DNA from: Clostridioides difficile ATCC 9689 = DSM 1296
GTDB taxonomy: Bacteria; Bacillota; Clostridia; Peptostreptococcales; Peptostreptococcaceae
NCBI RefSeq assembly: GCF_001077535.1
Contig: NZ_CP011968.1
Location: forward strand, 1,736,001-1,800,000
DNA: 64,000 nucleotides
Reading direction: 5' to 3'
Shown: positions 41,949-50,425 of the stretch, in pieces
Position numbering within the stretch: position 1 is the first letter of the stretch
How the letters are laid out: every line of letters begins with the position of its first letter
Translations under genes and position numbers: made by a program
The notes under the pieces: model-generated
Seen by the model: the letters and a program-made list of their open reading frames with translations, nothing else
Database searches by the model: none
Told to the model about the DNA's origin: nothing

Positions 41949-43823
41949 ATGGACGGCAATATTTCAATTTATTATAAAGGTGATATATCTAAAAAAGAAG
42001 ATATTAAATTTAAAATAAAAGAATCTGTAAATAATACAAGACTTTCTAGTAGAATAGAGTATAAGGATGAGGAAAAAACTTTTGATTTTGAAAGATTTAA
42101 TGTAATTGATGCTATTTATGGAAATAAACCATTTGAAAAAGATGGAAAAGTTATTGTTTTTAATGGAAATATATATAACTATCATGAAATAAAAGAAGAA
42201 TTAATTAAAAAAGGACACAATTTTACTACAAATGATGATATTGAAGTCTTATTGGCATCTTATATAGAATTTGGTAAGAATTGTGTACATAAGATTAAAG
42301 GAATGTTCAACTTTATAATCTATGATAGAGAAAATGAAAGTATATTTGGAGCAAGAGATTTATTTGGGATAAAACCACTCTATTATATAAATAAGGAAAA
42401 TGCAATAATTTTTTCCTCAGAGTATAAGTTTTTACTTGAATATATGAAAAATTTAAATATAAATGAAAGAAGCTTACAAAGTTATTTTTCATTTCAATAT
42501 GTACTTCCTGAAGATACTATGATACAAGGAATAAGGCTGATACCAGCAGGTCACTATTTTAGGGTAGAAAATGGTATACTATCTTTAAAGAGATATAATA
42601 AACTTGAGTTTAGAAGTAGTACAAAATTTTTTTATACTAAAAATCACTTAGGCAATAGAGATGTGAACGAGGATGATATAAGAAATATAGTAGTAGATTC
42701 AATAGTAACTCATATGGAAGAGGAGAAAGAAATTGGAACATTTTTGTCTGGTGGAATAGATTCATCTATTATAACTACTGTGGCTTCACAAATTAATCCA
42801 AATATAAAATCTTTTTCTGCAGGCTTTAGTGTCAAAGGATATAGTGAATTAGAAGTAGCAAAGAAAACAGCTGATAAGTTAGGTATAGAAAATATCCAGA
42901 TTAATATAACACAAGATGAATATATAAAATCATTACCGAATGTAATTTATTCTTTGGATGACCCTATAGCAGACCCTTCAGAAGTAGGTCTTTATTTCTT
43001 AATTAAAGAGGCAGGTAAACATGTTAAAGTAGCATTGTCTGGAGAAGGAGCAGATGAATTATTTGGAGGATATAATATATATAAAGAGTATAGTACTATG
43101 AAATCAGTTGTCAATTCACCTACTTATATTAAAAGTATATTAGGAAGAGTTTCAGAACTTATGCCAAACATAAAAGGAAGAAATTATCTTTATAGAGCTA
43201 CAACACCATTAGAAAAAAGATATATAGGAAATGCAAAAGTTTTTGAAAACAGCGAAGTAAAAAGATTCTTTTTTAAGTATAAGGAAAAGAATATATATGA
43301 ATACCTGTTGTCTAATTTGTATAGAGATGCACAAAAAAATAATTACGATTATATAAGTAAAATGCAACATATAGATGTGAATACATGGCTTCAAGGCGAT
43401 ATACTTCAAAAAATTAGCAAACTTTCTACAGCTGAGCAGGTTGAACTTAGAGTACCATTTTTATATAAAGATGTATTTGATGTAGCAAAAAATTTAAGAA
43501 TGGAGCAAAAAATAAATAAGAATAATACAAAAGTTTTACTTAGAGAGGCGTTTAGAGAAATAGTCCCAGAACATGTTGTTCAAAGGAAAAAATTAGGATT
43601 TCCAACTCCAATAAGAGTTTGGTTAAAAGATTCTCTAGGGGATATTGTAAAGGAAACTATTTATAATTCAAATGTAGATGAATTTATAGATAAAAAATAT
43701 GCAATAAAACTTTTAGATACGCATCTTAAAGGTCATAGAGATAATTCGAGAAAAATATGGACTATATTTACATTTTGTCTATGGCATCAATTATTTATTG
43801 AGCATAAAAATGTCGAGTATTAA
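41949..43823 (+). CDS. asnB: Asparagine synthetase B-like protein lacking the catalytic Cys1
   Basis: A 624-aa protein with the class II glutamine amidotransferase plus synthetase layout. The N-terminal domain (1-210) keeps NGNIYNYHE and ARDLFGIKPLYY, but begins Met-Asp-Gly where active enzymes begin Met-Cys-Gly. It therefore lacks the nucleophile and should not hydrolyse glutamine. The synthetase domain (about 230-600) has the ATP pyrophosphatase loop SGGIDSS, LDDPIADPS, SGEGADELFGGY and RKKLGFPTPIRVWL. It may use ammonia, or modify a peptide or sugar instead of free Asp. AAAGGA precedes the ATG. Confidence 0.88.
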   Translation: MDGNISIYYKGDISKKEDIKFKIKESVNNTRLSSRIEYKDEEKTFDFERFNVIDAIYGNKPFEKDGKVIVFNGNIYNYHEIKEELIKKGHNFTTNDDIEVLLASYIEFGKNCVHKIKGMFNFIIYDRENESIFGARDLFGIKPLYYINKENAIIFSSEYKFLLEYMKNLNINERSLQSYFSFQYVLPEDTMIQGIRLIPAGHYFRVENGILSLKRYNKLEFRSSTKFFYTKNHLGNRDVNEDDIRNIVVDSIVTHMEEEKEIGTFLSGGIDSSIITTVASQINPNIKSFSAGFSVKGYSELEVAKKTADKLGIENIQINITQDEYIKSLPNVIYSLDDPIADPSEVGLYFLIKEAGKHVKVALSGEGADELFGGYNIYKEYSTMKSVVNSPTYIKSILGRVSELMPNIKGRNYLYRATTPLEKRYIGNAKVFENSEVKRFFFKYKEKNIYEYLLSNLYRDAQKNNYDYISKMQHIDVNTWLQGDILQKISKLSTAEQVELRVPFLYKDVFDVAKNLRMEQKINKNNTKVLLREAFREIVPEHVVQRKKLGFPTPIRVWLKDSLGDIVKETIYNSNVDEFIDKKYAIKLLDTHLKGHRDNSRKIWTIFTFCLWHQLFIEHKNVEY

Positions 43824-43839
43824 TACTTTTTTCAATATT

Positions 43840-43881
43840 AATCAGAGGGCAAAAGCATGCAATGTTTTCACCCTCCTGATT
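43840..43881. terminator. Convergent terminator between asnB and the YceG-protease gene
   Basis: Imperfect stem AATCAG-AGGGCAAAA with GTTTTCACCCT-CTGATT, including one bulged base. It lies between converging genes. Confidence 0.7.
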
Positions 43882-43914
43882 ATTATGGAATAGGATAAGT
43901 AGAACTTTGATTGA

Positions 43915-45351
43915 TTAGTTTACTATCTCAATAAAATTATTGGCAAATATTTTGACAAGATTACTTTCAACAGCTAAATTTAAGTTTTGTCCATCATCAT
44001 ATCCAGCGGAAATCAATCCTAGTAAGTTTCCAAACATATCTAAAAGAGCTCCTCCTGAACTACCACTAGAGATTGGAGCTGTAAATTGTATCATTTGAAC
44101 CGTTTCAAAATCACGAAAAGCTGAAATAATTCCATCTGAAACTGTATTAAAAAGACCTAAAGGGCTTCCAATTGCAACTATTTTTTGACCTCTCACAGGT
44201 TTTTTACTGACTTTAACAGGTATTGGCTTGCATTTTCTATTAACCTTTATCACAGCTAAATCATAATCTGAATGGTATTTTATAATTTGGTAAGATGTAT
44301 AAACTTTATCATCATTTTCAAATCTAACTAAAAATGAATACCCATCATTGACTACATGAAGATTCGTAAGTATATAACCTTCATTATTTATTACTACTCC
44401 AGAACCGCTCTTAAACGGTTTATTTTCGTTATTGCACACAACAATCATAACAACAGAAGCTGATAACTTTGCAAGGTCTTCATAAGAAAGTTCTACTTCC
44501 TCATCTTGTACAATTTTTTTAGATGTTAGATTTGTGTTATTAAGTGTATTTTTAGAGTTAGGTTTATTCGTAGTAGGAGAAGTCTTATTGGTATTTTCAC
44601 TGTAATTTATATTTGTAATATGCCTTTCAAAAGGTATTTCTAATATATTTGGAGTCTTCCTAGAAAGTTCAAATAGAGTAGAAAATTTTGAACATTCAGG
44701 ATATAAATCAAGAATATCTTTATTTGGATTTATATATAAAATATCACACCCAAGTTGTGATAAAAAATATAAGAAAAAAAGTTCTTGCCTTTTAATATTT
44801 CCAAAGTATACTATCTTTGGTGAAATAGTAGTCTTCACCTTGTTATAAAATAATTTAGGTAGAAAATAGTCCATCCAACACAAAAGTTTAACTGCAAAGT
44901 TTTTGATGATAGAGGATGTACAATTTGGCATACTTGTGGAAAATAAATCTAAAGTATTTTTAAATACAATCTTTTTAGTCCAATTTAAGGTGTCATTTTC
45001 TATTTTACATGGAAAGTCGATATTATATAAATCCCAACTGTTAAACTTAGAACTATCATAAATATTAAAAATTTTAAGCATCTTATCTGTTTGTTCTTTG
45101 TCAAAATTTATTTTTAGATTGTTTAATCTAATATAGGGAATTGTAGGATTATTAAAAAAATAAGTATCTATATTTTTAATTTTTTCTATGTATTTATCAA
45201 TTGAATCATCAACACCTATATATCTTGTAAAGTAGACTTCTTTAATATATGAAGAACCCTTATTTTTATAGGTAGTATCAGATATAAATTCAATTAGAGG
45301 TTCAGTAGACTTTTTTATTGAAATCTTTAATGGTTTAATAGTACAAATCAT
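43915..45351 (-). CDS. YceG-like domain fused to a trypsin-like (HtrA-type) serine protease
   Basis: A 478-aa protein. Residues 1-245 resemble a stretch of the YceG-like protein encoded at 50426 (KIVYFGNIKRQELFFLYFLSQLGCDILYINPNKD here, KVIFYGDIKKHEVYLLLILYLAGFDVLYLNPNSK there), but shortened. An Asn/Thr/Ser/Lys-rich linker (about 250-280) follows. Residues 290-478 are a trypsin-fold protease with H332 (TNLHVV), D364 (DYDLAVI) and S432 (SGSSGGAL), plus the HtrA-type GSPLG strand. There is no PDZ domain, signal peptide or membrane anchor, so it is cytoplasmic. It faces away from the Ter operon across a shared 328-base control region. Confidence 0.85.
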   Translation of the reverse strand: MICTIKPLKISIKKSTEPLIEFISDTTYKNKGSSYIKEVYFTRYIGVDDSIDKYIEKIKNIDTYFFNNPTIPYIRLNNLKINFDKEQTDKMLKIFNIYDSSKFNSWDLYNIDFPCKIENDTLNWTKKIVFKNTLDLFSTSMPNCTSSIIKNFAVKLLCWMDYFLPKLFYNKVKTTISPKIVYFGNIKRQELFFLYFLSQLGCDILYINPNKDILDLYPECSKFSTLFELSRKTPNILEIPFERHITNINYSENTNKTSPTTNKPNSKNTLNNTNLTSKKIVQDEEVELSYEDLAKLSASVVMIVVCNNENKPFKSGSGVVINNEGYILTNLHVVNDGYSFLVRFENDDKVYTSYQIIKYHSDYDLAVIKVNRKCKPIPVKVSKKPVRGQKIVAIGSPLGLFNTVSDGIISAFRDFETVQMIQFTAPISSGSSGGALLDMFGNLLGLISAGYDDGQNLNLAVESNLVKIFANNFIEIVN

Positions 45352-45679
45352 ATTTTTTCTCCTATAATAAGATGATATAATCTATTATAAAACAACTTAA
45401 AACAATATAGTACAATAATTTTGTAGTTTCAAAATAAAATATGTACTTGTTTATATAAATGATATATAATTACATATTAAACATAGCTTTTATACATTTA
45501 ATAAAGTATGTAAAATCTATGTAAAAAGTAAGAAATATAAACATTTTTTTAATTATATTTTAAAAATATCAAGCAAGTTTTCTTCACAAATGAATAAAAA
45601 ATGTTATAATATGATTAAAGAAAAAGATAAATAATTAGCAAGATTTGTTTAGCTAAAATTAACAAGGGAGCGATAAATT
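45352..45679. other. Divergent control region of the Ter island
   Basis: 328 bases, very AT-rich, between the protease fusion (minus) and the first terD (plus). The plus-strand promoter is listed separately. No operator-quality palindrome stands out. Confidence 0.5.
45583..45610 (+). promoter_or_regulatory. Candidate promoter of the ter operon
   Basis: TTCACA (45583-45588), 16-base spacer, TATAAT (45605-45610), 70 bases before the first terD. AAGGGAGCG precedes the ATG. Confidence 0.55.
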
Positions 45680-46258
45680 ATGGGTATAACATTATCAAAA
45701 GGCCAAAAGGTTGATTTAACTAAAGGAAATCCAGGTCTTAAAAATATTTTAGTAGGTTTAGGATGGGATACTAACAAGTATGATGGTGGATTTGACTTTG
45801 ATTTAGATACAGCAGCATTTTTAACAGGAGCAAGTGGAAGTGTTACTAATGATGGAGATTTTGTATTTTACAACAATTTAAAACATACATCTGGAGCAGT
45901 TGAGCATCTAGGAGATAACAGAACTGGCGAAGGTGATGGAGATGATGAACAAATAGTTGTTGATTTATCTAAGATTCCTGGAGAAATAAGCAAGATTTCT
46001 TTTACTGTTACAATTCATGATGCAACAGAAAGAAGACAAAATTTTGGACAAGTAAGTAATTCTTATATAAGAATAGTAGATAAAGACACAAATGAAGAGT
46101 TAATAAAGTATGAATTAGGAGAAGATTTTAGTATAGAAACAGCTATAGTAGTAGCTGAAATATATAAGCACAATGGAGAATGGAAGTTTAATGCACTAGG
46201 TTCTGGCTTTGAAGGTGGTCTTGCTGCATTATGTGGAAACTTTGGAATAAACTTATAA
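45680..46258 (+). CDS. terD: TerD-family calcium-binding stress protein (1)
   Basis: A 192-aa TerD-domain protein. TerD domains are beta-sandwiches that bind two Ca2+ ions, and they form the core of tellurite/phage/colicin and general stress operons. Visible: [21 protein letters not shown], the acidic Ca2+ loop [10 protein letters not shown], the hallmark [13 protein letters not shown] (about 78-90), ERRQNFGQV and the terminal [14 protein letters not shown]. It is the first gene of the operon and about 65% identical by eye to the next gene. Confidence 0.94.
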   Translation: MGITLSKGQKVDLTKGNPGLKNILVGLGWDTNKYDGGFDFDLDTAAFLTGASGSVTNDGDFVFYNNLKHTSGAVEHLGDNRTGEGDGDDEQIVVDLSKIPGEISKISFTVTIHDATERRQNFGQVSNSYIRIVDKDTNEELIKYELGEDFSIETAIVVAEIYKHNGEWKFNALGSGFEGGLAALCGNFGINL

Positions 46259-46296
46259 TTTCAACTATAACAATAAACTAAAGGGGGATATTTTCC

Positions 46297-46875
46297 ATGG
46301 CTATAGTATTAAAAAAAGGACAAAAAATCGATTTAACTAAGGGAAATCCAGGTCTTAAAAATATAAAACTTGGACTAGGATGGGATACAAATTCATTTGA
46401 TAGTGGCTATGATTATGATTTAGATGTAAGTGTTTTCATGGTTGGAGAATCTCAAAGAGTTGAAAAAGATGAAGATTTTATATTCTACAATAACTTAAAA
46501 CATCCATCTGGAGCAGTTGAACACTTAGGTGATAATAGAACTGGTGAAGGTGATGGAGATGATGAGGAAATATTAGTGAATTTAGAGACAATGCCAAAGC
46601 ATATACAAAAGATAGCTGTAACAGTTACAATATATGAGGCTGCTGAAAGAAGACAAAATTTTGGACAAGTAAGCAACTCATATATAAGAGTATTAAATTC
46701 TGAAAATGATGAAGAAATATTAAGATATGACTTAGGTGAAGAATTTAGTATAGAAACTGCAATTACAGTATGTGAGATATATAAGTATAATGGAGAATGG
46801 AAGTTTAGTGCAGTTGGAGCAGGATTTGAAGGTGGCTTAGAAGCACTTTGTAGAAACTATGGCTTAAATGTTTAA
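46297..46875 (+). CDS. terD: TerD-family calcium-binding stress protein (2)
   Basis: A second 192-aa TerD-domain protein, a tandem duplicate of the one before. It has the same landmarks: [17 protein letters not shown], acidic loop [37 protein letters not shown] and [19 protein letters not shown] lies before the ATG at 46297, 38 bases after the first copy. The paralogues probably form mixed assemblies on the inner face of the membrane; that is inferred from other Ter systems. Confidence 0.94.
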   Translation: MAIVLKKGQKIDLTKGNPGLKNIKLGLGWDTNSFDSGYDYDLDVSVFMVGESQRVEKDEDFIFYNNLKHPSGAVEHLGDNRTGEGDGDDEEILVNLETMPKHIQKIAVTVTIYEAAERRQNFGQVSNSYIRVLNSENDEEILRYDLGEEFSIETAITVCEIYKYNGEWKFSAVGAGFEGGLEALCRNYGLNV

Positions 46876-46903
46876 TTTAAGCAATATAATATATTAAATA
46901 TAA

Positions 46904-46932
46904 ATAACCTATACAAATAATGTATAGGTTAT
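46904..46932 (+). other. Intra-operon hairpin between terD copies 2 and 3
   Basis: 12-bp stem ATAACCTATACA (46904-46915) with its complement (46921-46932) and loop AATAA. There is no T run, so RNA processing or partial attenuation is more likely than full termination. Confidence 0.5.
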
Positions 46933-46960
46933 ATTATATAAAATTTTGTGGAGGTTTAGT

Positions 46961-47590
46961 ATGTCGATTAATTTATCAAAAGGTGATAAAATAGATTTAA
47001 AAAAATCTAACCCAGGACTGAGTAACATACTTGTAGGTCTAGGATGGGACCCTGTGCAACAATCTGGAGGAGGTTTTTTTAAATCGTTATTTGGTGGAGG
47101 ACAAGCTGATATAGATTGTGATGCATCTGTATTTATGCTTAATCAAGAAGGTAAATTAAGTGGAATAAAAGATTTAATTTATTTTGGAAATCTAAAAAGT
47201 GCCTGTAAATCAGTTTTGCATACAGGAGACAATCTAACTGGTGAGGGTACAGGTGATGATGAACAAATCCTAGTTAATTTGGATAAAGTTCCATCAAATA
47301 TTCATAAATTATTGTTTGTAGTAAATATATACAATTGTGTAGATAGAAAACAACACTTTGGAATGATAGAAAATGCCTATATAAGAGTTGAAGACCAAGG
47401 TAATAAGAAAGAGATAGCAAAATACAATCTATCTGATAATTATTCTGAAAAAACTACTCTTATAGTAGGAGCTATATATAGAAAAGATGGAAGTTGGCAA
47501 TTTAAAGCAATTGGTGAAGGAACAAAAGATGCGGGTCTTAAAGAAGTAATGCAAAATTTAGACAGGATTGAGTGTGCATATGGAATTTAA
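46961..47590 (+). CDS. terD: TerD-family stress protein (3) with Gly/Phe-rich insertion
   Basis: A 209-aa divergent TerD-domain protein. It keeps SKGDKIDLKKSNPGLSN, GLGWDP, the acidic loop DIDCDASVFML and GDNLTGEGTGDDEQ. An insertion of about 18 residues (QQSGGGFFKSLFGGGQ) sits between GWD and the acidic loop, where the other two copies have about five residues. The FFKSLFGGG segment could be a short membrane-touching or interaction loop. The start is the ATG at 46961 after GGAGG; the open frame upstream has no ribosome site. It overlaps the ATPase gene by 11 bases. Confidence 0.92.
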   Translation: MSINLSKGDKIDLKKSNPGLSNILVGLGWDPVQQSGGGFFKSLFGGGQADIDCDASVFMLNQEGKLSGIKDLIYFGNLKSACKSVLHTGDNLTGEGTGDDEQILVNLDKVPSNIHKLLFVVNIYNCVDRKQHFGMIENAYIRVEDQGNKKEIAKYNLSDNYSEKTTLIVGAIYRKDGSWQFKAIGEGTKDAGLKEVMQNLDRIECAYGI

Positions 47591-50339
47591 TAATGATATC
47601 AAATATTATAATGTAGATAAAGAAGAAGTTACAAAAGACTTATCTGTTAATCCTGAAAAAGGTTTATCAGAATCAGAAGTCAAGACTAGAAGAGAAAAAT
47701 ATGGTTTGAATGAATTTACTCCAAAAGAAGAGGGTAGTTTTTGGGATGATTTAAAGGAAAGTTTAAGTGAACCAATGATAGTTATCTTGATTATTGCAGC
47801 AGTAGTAAGTGCAGTAATTGGGGAAACTCATGATGCAATAGGGATTGTAGGTGCTATAGCAATAGGTATAGCAATAGGTATGATTACAGAAGGTCGTTCT
47901 AAGAAAGCAGCAGAGGCTCTTTCTAAGTTGACTGAAAACATAGAAGTAAAAGTATTGAGAGATGGGGAAGTACATCAAATTTCTAAGAGTGAATTGGTAC
48001 CAGGTGATATAGTATATATTGAAACTGGTGACATGGTACCTGCTGATGGTAGACTTATAGAAAGTATAAACCTTAAAATTAGAGAAGATATGTTAACAGG
48101 AGAATCTGATGACGTATCTAAAAAGTGTGATGTAGTAGTTTCTATGGAAGAGATAGAATCTAAAGGAGCAGTAGTAGTACAGGAGCCAATACCTGCAAAA
48201 CAGATAAATATGGTGTTTGGTGGTACACTTGTAGCTTATGGTAGAGGAGCTCTAGTTGTAACTTCAATTGGAGATAATAGTGAAATGGGTAAAATTGCTC
48301 AAAACTTATCAGAAACAGATGAGCAAACTCCACTTCAGATAAAACTTGGAAATTTAGGTGGTTTGATAGCCAAAGTTTCTAGTGCAGTAGCAGGATTACT
48401 ATTTATATTTATGGTTTTCCAAATGATAAGTAAGAATGTATTAAATGTAGATATGTCTGGAATATTACCGTTTTTAGAATCAATAGACCCAGTTAAAACA
48501 GCATTTACAGTATGTGTTGCGTTGATAGTTGCAGCAGTGCCAGAAGGTCTTCCAACTATGATAAATATGACACTTGCAATAACAATGCAAAAAATGGCTA
48601 AAATAAATGCATTAGTTACCAAAAAAGAAGCTTGTGAAACGATAGGTTCTGTTTCTGTAATATGTTCAGATAAAACTGGTACATTAACTGAAAATAGAAT
48701 GACTGTAGAAGTTGCATATGTTGATGGCAGATATATTGAAAGTTCAGAAGAGGAAATAAATAGTTATTTTGAAGAAAACTGTATGATAAACTCTACAGCT
48801 GATGTAGAGCACAATGATGGTGATATTAAGTATTTAGGAAGTGCTACTGAATGTGCATTGCTTTTATATTACAAAAACGTAGATTATAGACAAGTTAGAA
48901 AAAATTCTAATATAGTAGCTCAAAATCCTTTTACTTCAGATTCAAAGAGAATGACTTCTGTTATAGGTCGAGATAATCATCATGTGCTATTATCAAAAGG
49001 AGCACCAGAAGTATTACTTGAATTATGTTCACATATTCAAAGAGGAAAAGACATAGTTCCATTAACTGAAAATATAAAACATGAGATTTTAGAAGAAATA
49101 AAGAAATTGCAAATAAAATCAATGAGAACTTTAGGGTTTGCATATAAAGAAATCTCACAAGCTGAAGAAGAAGCAGCAGTAACTGCTGAAAGTGATGCTA
49201 TGAATGTAAGTGCAATGGAAAACAATTTAGTATTTAGTGGTTTTGTTGGTATAAGAGACCCACTTAGAAAAGATGTTATAGAGTCTGTAAATACAGCAAA
49301 TAAAGCTGGTGTTTCTGTAAAAATGCTTACAGGAGATAATATAAATACAGCAAGAGCTATAGGTGAAGAGTTAGGCCTATTAAAAAATAATATGAGAGTG
49401 GTTGAAGCTTCATATATAGATACTTTAGATGATGAAGAATTAAAACAAGAGATACAAAGTATTTCAATCGTGGCAAGAAGTAAACCAGATAGTAAAATGA
49501 GAATAGTTTCAGCTCTGCAAAAGAGCGGAGATGTTGTTGCAGTAACAGGTGATGGTATAAATGATGCTCCAGCACTTTCAAAAGCAGATGTTGGTATAGC
49601 AATGGGTATATCTGGTACAGAGGTATCTAAAAACGCAGCAGACATAATTTTAACTGATGATAGTTTTAGTACCATTGTAAAAGGTATTAAATGGGGTAGA
49701 GGAATTTATGATAACTTCCAAAGATTCGTTCAATTCCAATTAACTGTAAATGTAATTGCATTTTTAGTGGCTATAATATCTCAAGTTATGGGACAAGAGA
49801 TGCCATTTACTACAATACAATTATTATGGGTAAACATCATTATGGATGGACCACCAGCACTAGCATTAGGTTTAGAGCCAGTTAGGGACCATGTGTTAAA
49901 CAGAAAACCTGTTGATAGAAAAGCCAATATAATTTCTAAGTCAATGGTGTATACAATAGTATTAAATGCATTTTATATAACAGCAATACTAATGTTACAA
50001 TCTACATTTAATTTCTTAGGAGTTGATGAAGCGCATAAGGGAACAGTAATGTTTGCGTTATTTGCTTTTAGTGCACTGTTTAATGCATTTAACTGTAGAG
50101 AGTTTAATGCAGATAGTATCTTCCCTAATTTTACACATAACAAATTAGCACTACAAATAATAGTGTTGACAGGAATTGCACAAGTAATATTTACTCAGCT
50201 ATTCCAAGATTTCTTTAACTCTGTAGCAATGGATTTTATGACATGGGTAAAAGTTTTATGTGTAGCAGCAAGTGTAATTGTGGTTAATGAAGTTGTAAAA
50301 TGTATAATAAGACTGGTAAAACCAAAAAAGACTGCTTAA
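47580..50339 (+). CDS. P-type Ca2+-transporting ATPase
   Basis: A 919-aa type II P-type ATPase of the SERCA/PMCA class, which should export Ca2+. Landmarks: an N-terminal cation-ATPase domain, TGES in the actuator domain (LTGESDDV), AVPEGLPTMI in membrane segment 4 (Ca2+ site), phosphorylated D364 in SDKTGT, KGAPEVLLE, TGDGINDAPAL, and about ten membrane segments. The ATG at 47580 is inside the end of terD3, so the genes are translationally coupled. In many Ter operons a TerC-type transporter occupies this position; here a Ca2+ pump sits with three Ca2+-binding TerD proteins. Confidence 0.94.
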   Translation: MEFNNDIKYYNVDKEEVTKDLSVNPEKGLSESEVKTRREKYGLNEFTPKEEGSFWDDLKESLSEPMIVILIIAAVVSAVIGETHDAIGIVGAIAIGIAIGMITEGRSKKAAEALSKLTENIEVKVLRDGEVHQISKSELVPGDIVYIETGDMVPADGRLIESINLKIREDMLTGESDDVSKKCDVVVSMEEIESKGAVVVQEPIPAKQINMVFGGTLVAYGRGALVVTSIGDNSEMGKIAQNLSETDEQTPLQIKLGNLGGLIAKVSSAVAGLLFIFMVFQMISKNVLNVDMSGILPFLESIDPVKTAFTVCVALIVAAVPEGLPTMINMTLAITMQKMAKINALVTKKEACETIGSVSVICSDKTGTLTENRMTVEVAYVDGRYIESSEEEINSYFEENCMINSTADVEHNDGDIKYLGSATECALLLYYKNVDYRQVRKNSNIVAQNPFTSDSKRMTSVIGRDNHHVLLSKGAPEVLLELCSHIQRGKDIVPLTENIKHEILEEIKKLQIKSMRTLGFAYKEISQAEEEAAVTAESDAMNVSAMENNLVFSGFVGIRDPLRKDVIESVNTANKAGVSVKMLTGDNINTARAIGEELGLLKNNMRVVEASYIDTLDDEELKQEIQSISIVARSKPDSKMRIVSALQKSGDVVAVTGDGINDAPALSKADVGIAMGISGTEVSKNAADIILTDDSFSTIVKGIKWGRGIYDNFQRFVQFQLTVNVIAFLVAIISQVMGQEMPFTTIQLLWVNIIMDGPPALALGLEPVRDHVLNRKPVDRKANIISKSMVYTIVLNAFYITAILMLQSTFNFLGVDEAHKGTVMFALFAFSALFNAFNCREFNADSIFPNFTHNKLALQIIVLTGIAQVIFTQLFQDFFNSVAMDFMTWVKVLCVAASVIVVNEVVKCIIRLVKPKKTA

Positions 50340-50363
50340 AACAAATTTTTTAGAAGAAAACAG

Positions 50364-50393
50364 ACTGACTCAAAATATGAATTTTGGGTCAGT
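50364..50393 (+). other. Hairpin between the Ca2+-ATPase and YceG genes
   Basis: 13-bp stem ACTGACTCAAAAT with ATTTTGGGTCAGT (one G-T pair), loop ATGA. No strong T run, so it is a weak terminator or processing site inside the island. Confidence 0.55.
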
Positions 50394-50425
50394 TCTGAAT
50401 AAACATTTAAATTGGGAGGATAGTT

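Noticed and set aside
46904-46932. Terminator inside the ter operon
   Set aside because: No T run follows and the next gene continues the same gene family; listed as a hairpin only.
49037-49675. 212-aa open frame antisense to the Ca2+-ATPase gene
   Set aside because: It lies entirely inside a conserved gene, has no ribosome site, and reads as a hydrophobic, Ser-rich shadow translation.
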